NCBI RefSeq assembly: GCF_018873765.1
Contig: NC_057916.1
Span: forward strand, 52,268,540 to 52,332,539
Direction of reading: 5' to 3'
Length of the DNA: 64,000 bases
Source of the DNA: Telopea speciosissima
Taxonomy: Eukaryota; Streptophyta; Magnoliopsida; Proteales; Proteaceae
The notes under the pieces were generated by a model. That model was not told the origin of the DNA. It saw only the letters and a list, made by a program, of their open reading frames with translations, and ran no database searches. The position numbers and the translations under genes were made by a program. Below are positions 1 through 11,294 of this stretch, piece after piece; the stretch's first letter is position 1, and every line of letters begins with the position of its first letter.

Positions 1-389
1 ACATCAGTCTTTAAAAGTAATCGACACCAACAACAAAAAGAATTTAAAAAATAATAATAATAAAGACAAGGACATTTCAACATTGCATGCTAGATAGCCA
101 TAGCTGGTAATATCATATCAGTTTAGGAGTATGAGTCCTGATGGATTTGAATCATCATACTCTGGAATTCCCAGGTGCTCTACCATTTTGAGCTAAGGGC
201 TCACCATCCAATCATTAATTGATTGTGATCAAATATGAGGGAAACTAAGTATCAACAAAAAGATAATGAAATGCATGATGGATTTTTAGGAACAAAATGA
301 ACTAAACTGGTTCAGTTATCCATTGAAGATTATAGATTCTGAGATCAGATGGGCATATTTTAATTCAGTTATCCATTACATTCTTTGGA
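1..389. other. no recognisable feature
   Basis: AT-rich sequence with short A-runs. I see no coding signal, repeat structure or RNA gene. Confidence 0.5.
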
Positions 390-787
390 GCAACACCAAT
401 GTTTCTATTACCACAAGTAGTTCTCCTACTACTGCTTCCCTTCTTAGAACTCAAGAAAGCTTAGTGGTTCCCATGTATCAGTACCAAGTGAAAGACAATT
501 TTCTCATGTTTGGAGGTACTGCTGAACCAAGTTGCAGCTCTTCCAATGGAAGTAACAACAACAAGATCAGCTATGGAAAAGAGATTGAATTTGAATATGG
601 TGATAGTGGTGGTAGTGTTACTGGTGAGCAGCAGTAGCAGCTGATGGGTCTTGGGACATATCTCTTTAATGGGGTTGAAGAAAACCAGAAATTCTTCCTT
701 GGTAGCAACAATGGAGGTCATCATGGATTTGATGGTTGTACTGAGAAACCAAATGGGTTGTGGGGAGAAGCTCCATTAATTTTTTAA
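390..787 (+). pseudogene. R2R3-MYB C-terminal fragment (RAX/MYB36-like)
   Basis: One reading frame carries serine/asparagine-rich text and then blocks that resemble the C-terminal region of subgroup-14 R2R3-MYB transcription factors (RAX/MYB36 type): 'SLVVPMYQYQVKDNFLMFG', 'CSSSNGS', 'ISYGKEIEFEYG', 'NGVEENQKFFLG' and 'EKPNGLWGE'. An in-frame TAG at 635-637 sits inside a CAG run (CAG CAG TAG CAG), so it looks like a single C-to-T nonsense change. The frame then runs to a TAA at 785-787. The R2 and R3 DNA-binding repeats are absent, and no MYB exon is visible upstream. In intact relatives the protein continues for about 20 residues after the 'GLWGE' block; here it ends almost at once. The family assignment rests on remembered C-terminal motifs, not on an alignment. 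The sequence is a non-functional remnant, either a retained last exon or a transposed piece. Confidence 0.5.
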
Positions 788-1489
788 CAAAATTAGTCCT
801 CAATATGTCTACCAGACCATGTCAAAAGATTCATAAAAATCAAGGGAAAGTAGTAATCAATTGAAAAAAGTCTTTCTTTTCATTTTAAGCTTAACAACAC
901 TTTTATTTTCTCTGTCTAAGTTTTTCTTCAACATTGGTAATCTCTTTCCCTACCACTTTTGGTGATTGCATCCAACTCTTGAGCAATGCGACAGTGCCAA
1001 ATGAAAATTTCCACCATGAATTGGTCCTCACTCGCATAAAGGTAAACACAATATACCATTTAGTACCACGAATTGCCAAATGACACTTGAATACTCATAC
1101 TTTTTCAAATGAATAGGTTTTCTCATTCAATAATTGAGTGAGAACTTGATGGATCGTGTAGGATTGTGTTTTCTGCAGATCCACCCATCAATTTGGTTGG
1201 TGAAAAAAGCACTAAAATCAAACAAAACAGATCATCCTTTTACTCTAAGGAATGCGAAGAAATAGAGAAGGAAAAAAACCTAAAAATTTGGCTCTAGTCA
1301 TATCCATAGCTTTATCTAGCTTTAGTGGGTCATGCTCATGAGTAACAAAATTAGTTTACTGTGCAAGAAAACGTAAAGAACCCTAATGAAATAGCAGCAA
1401 AATTCATATTTCAGAGCAGGAAACATGGCATCAAATAAAAATAATAAAGCATCATGAATGAAGAACACCTCATTAGAATTCGGCCGAGA
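788..1489. other. intergenic, nothing recognised
   Basis: AT-rich, with no convincing reading frame and no terminal-repeat structure. Confidence 0.4.
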
Positions 1490-1960
1490 CGTTCCAAAAG
1501 AAAAAAAAATACTTATAGAAGAGCTCAAGCTGAACCTCTGCGTTTTTGGGAAGAAGACAATGGATGAAGAACACCTCAGTTTTCGGAAGTAGAGGAGAAA
1601 AGCATCCTAAGTTCGGCCGAGATATTCGATCGTGGTGCTCTGAGGTTCTATTCTGCGTTTTTTGGGAAGAAGAAGAGAAGAACGATGGATGCTTGCTTGC
1701 TTGCTCTGCTCTGGTCACATCTTTTGAGCTCCGCCCCACTTCCCTCTCACGGTCTCGATTCTACAACTCGTTTTAGGGCTTTGCTCTGCTCATGAACCTC
1801 TGCGTTTTTGGGTTTAGTTTGACAGTGTTTTGTGGAAGAAGAAGAGAAGAACGATGGATGGAGGAAGAAGAGAAGCTTGTTCCGCTCCCCGTTTTTTGGG
1901 AAAAAGGTGATGGAGAAGCTTGACCTAATCTGCATTTTTTGGGAAGAAGACGATGAATAG
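1490..1960. repeat. degenerate tandem repeat of a purine-rich unit
   Basis: The phrase 'CTCTGCGTTTTTGGGAAGAA' recurs with variation at about 1536, 1652, 1798 and 1930. Each copy is followed by a GAAGAAGAGAAGAACGATGG-like run. Spacing is irregular (about 115-145 bp). The purine-rich strand yields short ORFs that I regard as by-products. It resembles the purine-rich leader parts of the LTRs elsewhere in this window and may be a decayed LTR piece. Confidence 0.45.
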
Positions 1961-2647
1961 CCAAATCTATTTGGGGATTTTGGGTTTGAATTGTTTAAAC
2001 CCTAGATTGGTTTAAGGGTAGGTTGGGTTCGGTTCGGTTTGAGTGAGGATGAACCGGTTTGAGTGGGGGTTCAATCATGAAATGGGTGAAATTCAAAAAA
2101 ATTTGAATTTGGCTGATGTCAGCCATTGGATGCTCATAAAGACAGGTGGAACTCTCATAGAGCTTGGAAGTAGGATGGAAGTACAAGTAATGGAAGTAGA
2201 GGATGTGAATCCAACATGCAGAATGAACGGGTTAGGTTCAAGTAAACCCAATTTGTTAACCTGGGACAATAAACGTTAGAATATATCCTCTATTGATCAA
2301 ATTGCCTTTCGTGCTAAAGTAACGTCCTCTACCATTATTTCTATTGTTGAACAACAACAAACCGAAAGGAAAAGCCCTAACAAGTAACAACTACTACACC
2401 TCTAAGGCGACCACCATTCTATGGCTTTCAATGACATGGAAATGTAGAGCTGCTACTTCTCTCATATATATGCTACTTGCAAATTGACACTCTATTTTCC
2501 CTATTATTGAGAGAGCTGCTACTGAGATCTGCTATGCATCCCATCTCTATTTGACCAGCAAATTGATACATGTCTCCCATTTCAGAAGCCCTTTGGCTTG
2601 GTTACGGAGGTGTTAATGTTGGGCTTGGCACCCCTATTTTAACCTTG
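1961..2647. other. intergenic, nothing recognised
   Basis: Contains a short GGTTCGGTTCGGTTT-like patch near 2027, a phrase typical of plant hAT-like miniature elements, but no paired ends. No gene is supported. Confidence 0.4.
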
Positions 2648-2985
2648 TACAAGGAAAATTTTTTGCTTCATTTCCCCAAGTCCCTCTAATAGGGGTGGGG
2701 AGATTGGATCTTTATCGTCTCCATTTATCTGCCCCTCCATTTCCTCCATTTCATCTCATAGGGGGCAGAAATGACCATCCTATCCCCTACCCAAACACAC
2801 TGCCCGGGTGGGGTCCATCCCCCCTATTAGATGAAATGGAGTAAATGGAGGGACAGATAAATGGAGACGATAATATTCTGGGGGTAGGGTGGTCATTTCC
2901 TCCCCCTCTTAGAGGGACTTCGGGAAATAGACCAGACAGGGAAATGGAGCAGATAAAGTTTTGTAATTCTACAACCAAATAGAAT
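2648..2985. mobile_element. fold-back MITE-like element
   Basis: The two halves are imperfect reverse complements. The left arm (about 2700-2757) reads ATCGTCTCCATTTATCTG and then CTCCATTTCCTCCATTTC. The right arm (about 2828-2885) reads the complement around AATGGAGACGATAATATT. The similarity continues outward ('AAGTCCCTCTAATAGGGG' at left, 'CCCTCTTAGAGGGACTT' at right) to roughly 2650 and 2978. No ORF lies between the arms. This is the architecture of a non-autonomous fold-back or MITE element. I could not fix the terminal bases or a target duplication, so the superfamily is open. Confidence 0.65.
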
Positions 2986-3442
2986 TTTTTCTCTCGTCAA
3001 ATTAAAAGGGCTAGTAATGTAGATATGAAAACCAATGGAGAGATGATTAAGGTCCAACTCCACCTGCCGATGGCCTGACAATCATTGATATCTGATCAAG
3101 TTGGTGCTATCTGAGTTGTTCCACCAAAGCTCCCACTGATTACCATTGAGCTGCATCATCATCCATCCAAAAAAAGTACAGATTATCATTTATTAGAGCA
3201 ACAAGAACTAACTCGTAAAGTTAAGAAATCATCGATCAATTAAGACTCACCTTGATGGAATAACACTCTTCCCACTACTTGAAATGTGAAAAAAAAAGAA
3301 AAGTAGATGAGAAAGAATCAAGAAACACAAAAGGGTTTCAGAATTTACTGCTCAGAACCCTATTTTCGTTTTCAAAGAAACCCTAATAGGATAATTTCAG
3401 TTGAGGAGAAAGTGAAATTGGGAGAAACAATTGGATTGTGTC
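2986..3442. other. intergenic, nothing recognised
   Basis: No coding or repeat signal that I can support between the fold-back element and the first LTR. Confidence 0.4.
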
Positions 3443-6400
3443 CATCACACCCGGATAATTTTTGAATAAATAGATTTAAATTTATTATTATTGCATGAAT
3501 GGCTTGTAAGTTTGTTCCATGAGTTTTCACCCAAAACAATTCTCAACTAGGGACAGGACTGGACATCGTGTTTACATGGTTGTTACATTGTATGTCACTA
3601 GAAAAGTTGTTTTCAAGACATAAATGTAAGTACACATAATGTGTGTGTATAGAAAAGAATCTTGTACAAATTCTCACTAGTGACTCTTTTGACCTGAGAG
3701 ATCCTTATTGTTACAATGTTACATTGCGGGTTTTGGTACACCAATGGTTGACGTCACATGGATTGTTACAAACAAACTCACTCGAACTAATACCGCTCGA
3801 GGATCTGCCCATATTGTTATTTGCCCTTTTGATTTATTTTCCTATGGGACCCACATCTCCGTGTCCCAAACACCATAATTAGATCCTCGAACTAGATGAA
3901 CCCTCACCCTTACCTTCTTATAGTTAATTGGGCCATGAGAGTGGGCCCACAAGGCTTGACTTAAATAAATAATGAGTTTTCCTATTCTAACTTAAACCAA
4001 ACAGACCTTAAGGACTAATATGTCTTATAAGACTTAGGGTTGACCCAAACATGTCCTAACTAGATGGACCTAATGGTTTATGACATGGACCAAACAAGAC
4101 CTAAGGCCCAAATTAAAACCCATTTAAACCAAGAGACCACTAAGTATTTTAGGGGCACCTAAACAAACAAGACCTAAGGTCCCATTTAACCCTTAAAAGA
4201 TAAAACAAGCCTCCTATTCCCTTATCTCTCCCCCTCCTAAGCAAACCGTGGAGGAGAAGAGACAAGGAAGAAGAAGAAGTGGAAGTAGGAGAGGAAGGAG
4301 AGGGGAAGGGAAGAAGATGGAAGGTATGCCAAGAAGGTTGGCTGCCCCACATCTCCTCCTCTTGCTGTTTGGACAAGGCTTGAAGAGAAGAAGAAGGAGA
4401 AGAGATGGAAAGGAAGGGAGGAAGGAAGAGGTGGTGGTTCTTCAAGGCTGGCTAGGGCTGGGATTGGAGCTCCACTCACCAAGGTATGACCTAAACCCTT
4501 GGTACATCCCTCTTTCCATTTCCATTTTGATAGATTCTTTGAGCTTGAGCTAACCTAGGGTTCCATTTGGGACTCAAGGTGATGCTCGGCCCTTATTAGG
4601 AGTTCTAATGGTGTTGACTAAACCTTGGTTCAAGCTCCTATGAGCAGCTTTGTAGCCATTGCTGTTGAACCTTTGGTTCTAAGCCATGAAACCCTACCCT
4701 TGGACTAAGTGAGACCAAACCCTTATGAGATCTTAAATCCATGAGGTAAGCCTAGGTCCTAGTGACCCTAGGGAGACCTAAGACACCCCCTCCATGACCC
4801 TGAGTGTAAGGTGTACTCCAAGCTTCAAGCTAGAGAAAAGGCCATTTGAAATCTCGAAAAAGATTTTCGACGGACGCACGACCGGATCCACCAATCGTGG
4901 TACCATCCGATAGTCCGTCCAGTATAATCCCAGTGACTTGACTTGAAAGGACGCAGGACCAGATTTACTCCGTTGCCTCCGCCCGTGGGTCTGTTGCCTC
5001 TTGGGTATGTCTCAGGGATCGAATGGATGTAAGGGCAGACTAAGATGGCGCATCCGTCCGTGGATCCGCTCGCTCTCGGGTGTGTCTCAGAGATCGAACG
5101 GATTCACGAACGGATCCAAGCAAGAAGTTCCGTCCGTGGATCAGCTCCTTATGTTTTGACCTTTTGGCTTGAATGGAGTCAGGGGCGGACTCACTCTATT
5201 GCTTTTGCCCATGAGTCCACTCATACAGTCTTGGTTGAAACTTGATTTTAACCTTGGGGGCATAACATGGGGCCCCTCTATACACCTTTTAATGATTGCT
5301 TTTGTAATTTTAGGCTACCCAACTCGATGGATAACTGGTGCATTGGTGAGATTCATATCAACCACGCCGGGTGACACCCGAGTTCGGTGAGTAGGTTTTG
5401 GGTGACTTTGTTAGGTTTGAATATACATATTAAACAACCATTATCATGTTATTATATAAATATAAGCATTGTGCGCATTGCATTATTTACCTCAAATGTG
5501 AACTGTTATGAATGTGATACTATTCTCACCATTGTATCGGGTGACGGTGCCGGGTGTGCCGATACCGGAACCCCAATTTATTTAGTTATGAAAACTTTTA
5601 TATGTCATCCTGATCTGTATGTGCCGTGTTGTGCTGGTACCCGAGTACTAGATGGAATAGGACGTTGATGCACTCGGAATACCTCTCGGGACGATAGGAC
5701 TTGCATGTAATATATCTGTGGCTAGGATGCTTCCTCCCTTATGCTACGACCCTTGGCAACAGGGGTTTATGTGTTGGATAGTCTAAGCCCCTGTTGCCTG
5801 TGGAGGTGGGAGAGGCTAGGTCAGGGGTAGTGATGGCTATCGGGGTCTGCCACTTGGTGACCTGATGGTTTTTACCAACGTAGGATCCCGTGTGATAATT
5901 GAGGTTTCACAGGGGCGATAAGTTAAGTGACCCTCAGTGTCTCCCGCGTTATCACAGTAGCATACACTTGACTTATAGAATTGTGTGTTAGGTGGAAAAT
6001 GAATCTAACATTAGCATGCATCATTCTGCTTAAAATTGTTTGTATGTATGTATGTGCATTCTCTTTTACTCCCTCACTAGCTAGTGTAGCTAACCCCATT
6101 GCGCAACCCCTTTTAGTTGATATGCAGGTAATCTCTTGATGAGCACCGTTGGATGCGAATCAAGTGGAGCCGGTGGCTGTGACTTGGATATCAATGTACA
6201 CCCAAGAATGGTGCCCTAGTGGCATAATTTATTATTTATTTCTGTATTCATCCACAATCATTTATAAACTGTATGTTTAAATACTAAGGAGAGAAATGAA
6301 TGGTTACATCTATTGAAATTGTACTACGTGTTATCATTAGAGAACCGATACTCTATACTAACATGATTTAATTAAATTTTACTTCCACTAACTCTGTAAT

Positions 6401-6574
6401 TGGAACGATATATTCTATTTGGTACGTTCCGTGCTGTTATCATGATTTGATGATAGAGTGGACTGTGGCTTGGGACACTGTATTTGTGATCCTGGTAGGT
6501 ATTGGGATGACACGTGTTGTCCCAGTCACCCCCTATTTAATGTAAAATATCTTCATCGGGATGGGGGTGTGACA
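3443..6574 (+). repeat. 5' LTR of the non-autonomous element
   Basis: It ends ...GGGTGTGACA directly before the primer binding site and aligns almost continuously with 11500-13975 from about 3775 onward. Its parts, in order, are: a TATA-like A-rich run near 4195; a purine-rich leader (4245-4440) closed by a splice-donor-like CCAAG/GTATGA near 4480; palindromic cassettes (4869-5230); and a 3' module containing 'GGCAACAGGGGTTTATG'. The first roughly 330 bp differ from the start of the second LTR, so the left boundary (placed at CATCACACCCGG) is uncertain. Confidence 0.6.
4869..5230 (+). repeat. array of palindromic cassettes in the 5' LTR
   Basis: About five units of 60-80 bp are built around paired arms of the type ACGGAY..CACG and CGTG..RTCCGT. 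GACGGAC at 4869-4875 pairs with GTCCGTC at 4913-4919. GATTCACGAACGGA at 5101-5114 pairs, with three mismatches, with TCCGTCCGTGGATC at 5129-5142. Between units lies a GGTGTGTCTCAGAGATC-like spacer. The same array recurs in the second LTR (12604-12965). Confidence 0.65.
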
Positions 6575-6577
6575 GAG

Positions 6578-6590
6578 TGGTATCAGAGCA
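6578..6590 (+). other. primer binding site (initiator tRNA-Met type)
   Basis: TGGTATCAGAGCA begins three bases after the CA end of the LTR. It matches the usual plant PBS that pairs with the 3' end of initiator tRNA-Met, and it fixes both the element's orientation and its LTR end. Confidence 0.85.
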
Positions 6591-7388
6591 ATGATGCTCT
6601 GCACCGAGCACAGTCTGACGTAACCTCTTGATTTACTCTCCACAAATTAGGTTCTAAATTAAAATCTCAAGAACATAAATGATTATGTGCGGACATAGGA
6701 GAAGACTGATTGTGGTGAAACAAGAACCTAGAAGATAATAGGTGAACATGGAACTAGGACTTGAAACATAGGCTGTCAACTAGTAACCATATTGATATTT
6801 TGTTGGGTCCTGAGTGATTAATAGATGTGCAAATATATGTGATGATCCACAATAAACAATGATAAATCAAACATAAACAACCCACAGTAGTCCAAAGATG
6901 ATCCAAAAGAGGGAACTAAGTAAACATATAAATATATATATATATATATAACTAAATACAATTTCCAGATTGTCCCAATCCTTCCTTGAAGGCAATTAAG
7001 TCCTTCTCAACTTAACATTCATGATTTCATCTATCTCGAACTTAAAACCTGTGATTCTGTCATGCCCAATCAAAGGAAAAGATATACAAATCTAACCACC
7101 ATTGTTCCAAATTCTTGCTTGGGAGTGATTGTGGTTCTCCCTAACTCAAAATATATGAATCCAACTGATCCAACTCAAAACACATGAGTCTGTCCACCCA
7201 AATCAAAAGTTATAAGTTCACCATACTTAAAAGTTCCTAATCTAACTGATCAAAAGAAAAAAGAAGAAAAGAAAAGCAAGAAAAATAAAGGAAAGTCAAA
7301 AGGAAAAAGTTCCACAAGTATCCATCCAAAGACAAATAAAGAAAGGCCTGATCAAAACATCTTCAAATTGCTTGGAGAGAGAGCTGGG
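6591..7388. other. internal leader of the element, non-coding
   Basis: Contains an (AT)n run at 6930-6950 and A-rich sequence. No gag-like frame is visible on the plus strand where gag would be expected. Confidence 0.5.
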
Positions 7389-8527
7389 CTAATCATCCGC
7401 GCCATCACCGCCACCACGTCCGAGAAAGGTGTTGATGTCATCCACCCCTCTCTCTATGCTCTCGAGATGCCAAGCCTGATCGGAGAACTGCTTCTTGACA
7501 TCATCAAAGCCCTCCAACATCCTCAGGTTCAATCGTCTGATAGCCATTAGAATGTCACTTTCACCTCCCCTGGTGCACCAGAAGTCCCTACAGCAAATGG
7601 CCCGGAGCCCATGAACTCGATATCATCATCACTATCATCATCAACATCTCTGGGTCCTCTACCCTCCCCATACCTGACCTGCTCCCCGAAACTATCATAA
7701 TCGCAGTACAATCCCATCTTCTGTATTACATTGAACCCAAAAGGCCCCTCAGTACTTATTTCCTTGGGGTCATGGTCGAGATCAATCCCAAAATACAAAA
7801 AGACTCGGGTAAGCAGTCTACCATGTGGCAAAGTATTCTTGCGGGCAGGATTTAACACCACGCGAGCCATATGCTAGATGATCACATATGGCAGACAAAT
7901 ATGCTGGCTAGTATATAGGGAGTATGCTAGTACTACGGACATCAGAGGAGGCTGAGTGCTGTGTGCCTTGGAAGGAGCCAAATTGGTCTTGGCAATAAAA
8001 GTGAGAACCCGCTGCGAAGGAGAAAATCGGGAAAGATCTTCATTCTCATCAGACTTATTGTTGGTGAGAGTCTTGAACAATTTTTGTTTTTCTGCTGGAG
8101 ACAAACACTTGTTAGGATCACTGCCTGGGGGATGATAGACCCTATCACCCTCTGCAGATACATCAAGGAGAATCCCCAACTCCACCTCATTGAAGACAAT
8201 GGTGACTCCCTTCACAAAGGAAGTCAACTTGAAGCCATCATCATCCTCTCTAACTAACACCAGATTGGAATAAAATTTCATGACCAATGTGGGATAGTAG
8301 AGTTCCGACTGAGTCAGCATGCTGCTCCATTTCTGCTTGTTAAATCTGGCACCCACCTTGTAGGCCAGAAGCTCTTCTACCACAGCATCTCTCTCCACTA
8401 GAATTTTCCTGTCGTGGAGGTGTTCCCAGAATATCCCCTCAGTCTTTTCCGAGATAAACCTCCCCACATTGTATGCTGTGGGAATTTCTGTCACAATGGC
8501 TAGATCCCTCTTTCTTTTGGGAGCCAT
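7389..8527 (-). pseudogene. antisense ORF, 'putative plant transposon protein' type
   Basis: The ATG at 8527 opens a frame of about 379 codons. Residues 1-10 are basic (MAPKRKRDLA). About residues 78-215 match the plant transposon-associated domain I know as PF20167: 'YPTLVMKFYSNLVLV', 'LTSFVKGVTIVFNEVELG', a linker, then 'SVVLAYSLYTSQHICLPY' and 'HMARVVLNPA..LPHGRLLTRVF'. The tail holds an acidic stretch (DVDDDSDDDIEF) and 'EGFDDVKKQFSDQAWHLES'. A TAG at 7874-7876 replaces a likely Gln codon, and a one-base shift near 7550 separates the tail, which ends at 7389. It lies antisense to its host element. Plant LTR elements are known to carry additional ORFs, including antisense ones, but the biochemical role of this family is unknown to me. 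The protein class is fairly secure; the function is not. Confidence 0.7.
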
Positions 8528-8539
8528 GGCTGTTTTCCT

Positions 8540-9280
8540 ACACACAAGACACCACCTAAGGAAGACAACAAATGTAAGCAAATTGGAATAAATGATATAT
8601 GAATGGCAAATAAGATTGTAGAAGCAAAATGCCTATGTGATGTGAAAATTGTTGCATGAAAAGGGTACACAATGAGACCATAGAACATAAATACCATTGG
8701 AAGCATGAGTAACTTGAGGAAAAGGGACAAGATCAATATACATATAAAATCCATATGGGGACCATATAGCACAAGCATGAAGGGATAAAATCAATGTGAG
8801 TGATATGTGCTTTTGGGTACTTCACATCCCAATCAATGTCAAACCAACAAATGATTGAATGAAAAACCCCAACAAGAGACAAGGAATTTGAGGAGTTTAT
8901 CCCAACAAATACCTAGGAATAATCTAAGAAATCCAACTAGGCATGGCAAACATGACGAACAATCTCTAAAATTCTTGTAAAGACTTTGAAATTCAATAAA
9001 AGATGCAATATTCATACAAAGACCCACTACCTTAGTGCCATTGATCGATTAGGGCTTGATTCAACTCAAAAACCCTAGTCTCAATCGATTTTGGCATGGT
9101 TTTGATGTGTACATGGCCATGCAAATACAATCAAAATCAGACACAATCACAAACTTGAGAGGTTCATCCCTAATCCATGTGAAAGGAAAGGAAGATGAAG
9201 AGACACAAGCAAAAACCCCTACAAATGGAAAGGAAAAGAGAAGAGAAAGGAGAAATGGGAAGGAAACCTTACCTTTGAAG
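8540..9280 (-). promoter_or_regulatory. possible spliced leader for the antisense ORF
   Basis: On the minus strand a purine/pyrimidine-biased leader is followed by AAAGGTAAGG (donor at about 9271). A pyrimidine-rich acceptor, TTGTCTTCCTTAG, ends at 8556, about 30 bases before the ATG of the antisense ORF. A second AG at 8541 is possible. A 715-bp intron would join leader and ORF. This is inferred from splice consensus only. Confidence 0.35.
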
Positions 9281-9444
9281 TGGAGGAGATCAAATTTAGG
9301 CCTTGGATTTGCCAAAAACCCACCAAGGGAGTGCAAGGGAGGCCTGAACGGAAGTCCCTGGAGAGCTTTTTCTCCTACAGTTTTGTCCCTCTCTTTTGGA
9401 GCCAAAATGAGTTTTGAAACTCGTGGCTCTATTTTATTAAAATT

Positions 9445-9722
9445 CTGGGAACGGACGCACGAACGGATCCACTTATCGTGAATCCGCTTAGCACAAAATT
9501 GTAAATTTTTGTTTTTAAACCTGCACGGAACAACGAACGGATCCACTTCCATGAGTCCGTCCAAAGATCCGATCGCCTCAGTATTTTTACAAAATTGAGC
9601 CTTCTGAAAATGGATGAACGAACGGATTCACGTTCCACATCCGCCCGTTAGTCCGCTTTGCCTATTTTGCGGAGGAGCCATGAACGGACTCATAGCACTA
9701 ATGCCGCCCATGAGTCCATCCG
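9445..9722. repeat. internal copies of the palindromic cassette
   Basis: Four units of the LTR cassette vocabulary occur inside the element: GGACGCACGAACGGATCC near 9451, AACGAACGGATCCAC near 9530, GAACGAACGGATTCACG near 9615, and GAACGGACTCAT (9682-9693) with its partner ATGAGTCCATCC (9710-9721). On the minus strand they lie upstream of the splice-donor leader described above, the same order as in the LTRs. This stretch may therefore be part of a related LTR inserted in reverse. Confidence 0.5.
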
Positions 9723-11283
9723 ATTTCTTTTAGGTTTTTGAGCCTAGATTTTTTAGACCTTTTGGCCACACCTATATGTGATGATTATGTGCCTATACCC
9801 TAGATTTAACACCCCTATTGTTTGACCCACTCGTGGAAATCATCCAAATCTAGTTTAATGCCTTGAAATTGAAAGGTTAGGGTCTGCACCAATTGGCCAA
9901 ACTGGTAAGAGATGGTGGCTACTAGTATGTGCTGTAGCTCCCCTCTTATGTGAGAGAAGGAGAGTTACCCTTGAGGATGAAAATCCTTAGACTCCGTGAA
10001 TTTATTGAACCAAAACTTATGGATAGGAAGCCTAAACCTATACAGTGTAGAAACCTTTGATGAGATAAATAGGATCCAAACTCGTAGCCAGACAAGAGAA
10101 AAGTAATTAATAGGCTGGTTTTGAACGACTTAGTTTGAATGACCAATAGAGACCATATGTAATTGAAGGTCATTCAGAACACCCCACAGGTTAGGGACCA
10201 CTCTATTTGGAATTTTGCTTAGTACATCCAAACCTTGTTGGACTCATTGCTGAAGTCCTGGGTCATGTTTAGACTTCGAAATGACCTAGTATACCATACC
10301 TAAGACTTGCCTACCCTTGTGAATTTATTAGGTGACAGGTGCATCTTTAGGGGTATGAATGTAATTATTGAACTTATACTTATGTATATGTGTGAAGTGA
10401 AAATATAAATCAAATAAATATACCCCTTAAACCCTAGTGTGTGGCTAGACTAATTTCCCCTATGCTACAAATGTGACCTTGCCTTGACCTCACTATGTTG
10501 GTTAGTTGAGTCCCGACCTTAGTCAAGTTAATCGTGGGTTAATAGATAATGAATTTGACAATGACCGGTTAAGCTAATAATTAAAACCTACTTAAAAGAG
10601 ATGACTTGGACCACAACTATTAGAAGATTGTTGGCCATCGAATGAGGACTGATGTGGACTTTTCCCCTGTGGAAGACTGAGTAGTAGGTTTATAAGGTTG
10701 TGAAAGCTGAAACTGAAGGATGTAACAGGACCTTCTCCAACAACAGGTATGAATAGGGTAATGGGTCACCAAATGCGTTCCCTCCGTACTGGGAGTGAAC
10801 AATAGGAGATTCCATCAATATTCTAAATCATTCTAAAGTTGGGTTAGGTAATGAGACAACCCGAAGTGAAAGCATTCAAAATATGAACCCTATGATTGGG
10901 GACTATACAAGGTTAAATCCTATAATTCAAGGATGACCAAAGGGTAATACCAACCTGATCTGGAAGATCTAAGGAACCTTCTGTTCCTTGTGGCTTAACT
11001 TAGTGTTTGAAGCCCCATTTCCTTTGGGATATTGTAATCATCGACTCTTAACCTAATTGAGTCTAGGGTTACTGTAGACCACGTACACCCCCTGTGATAA
11101 TGTGACCCTATAAGGAACAGAAATTGTAAAACCTGGCTTGTCATGCCGTGTAGGCACTGCCCCACCTTGATTGAACCTTTGACTTAGTCTGTGTTGTGGG
11201 TGACTAGAGGTGTTGTTATTTAACAATCCTCACCTATTGAGACCTTTAGGTGCCTCAAATTTTGGGGATGAATTTTTTAATAA
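9723..11283. other. internal region, non-coding
   Basis: I find no gag or pol similarity in any frame. The sequence reads like relaxed internal retrotransposon DNA. Confidence 0.45.
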
Positions 11284-11294
11284 GGTTGGGGGGA
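11284..11294 (+). other. polypurine tract
   Basis: AAGGTTGGGGGGA directly precedes the TG of the second LTR (TGTTACACCC). Upstream text 'GGGGATGAATTTTTTAATAA' resembles the usual end of chromovirus-type internal regions. Confidence 0.6.

Noticed and set aside
4248..4553. Arg/Lys/Glu-rich 101-codon frame in the LTR
   Set aside because: Lies in the purine-rich leader; composition is forced by GA repeats, and it crosses the likely splice donor.
9056..9564. Overlapping 141- and 167-codon frames on both strands
   Set aside because: Located in the leader/cassette region with no domain; both strands open by composition.
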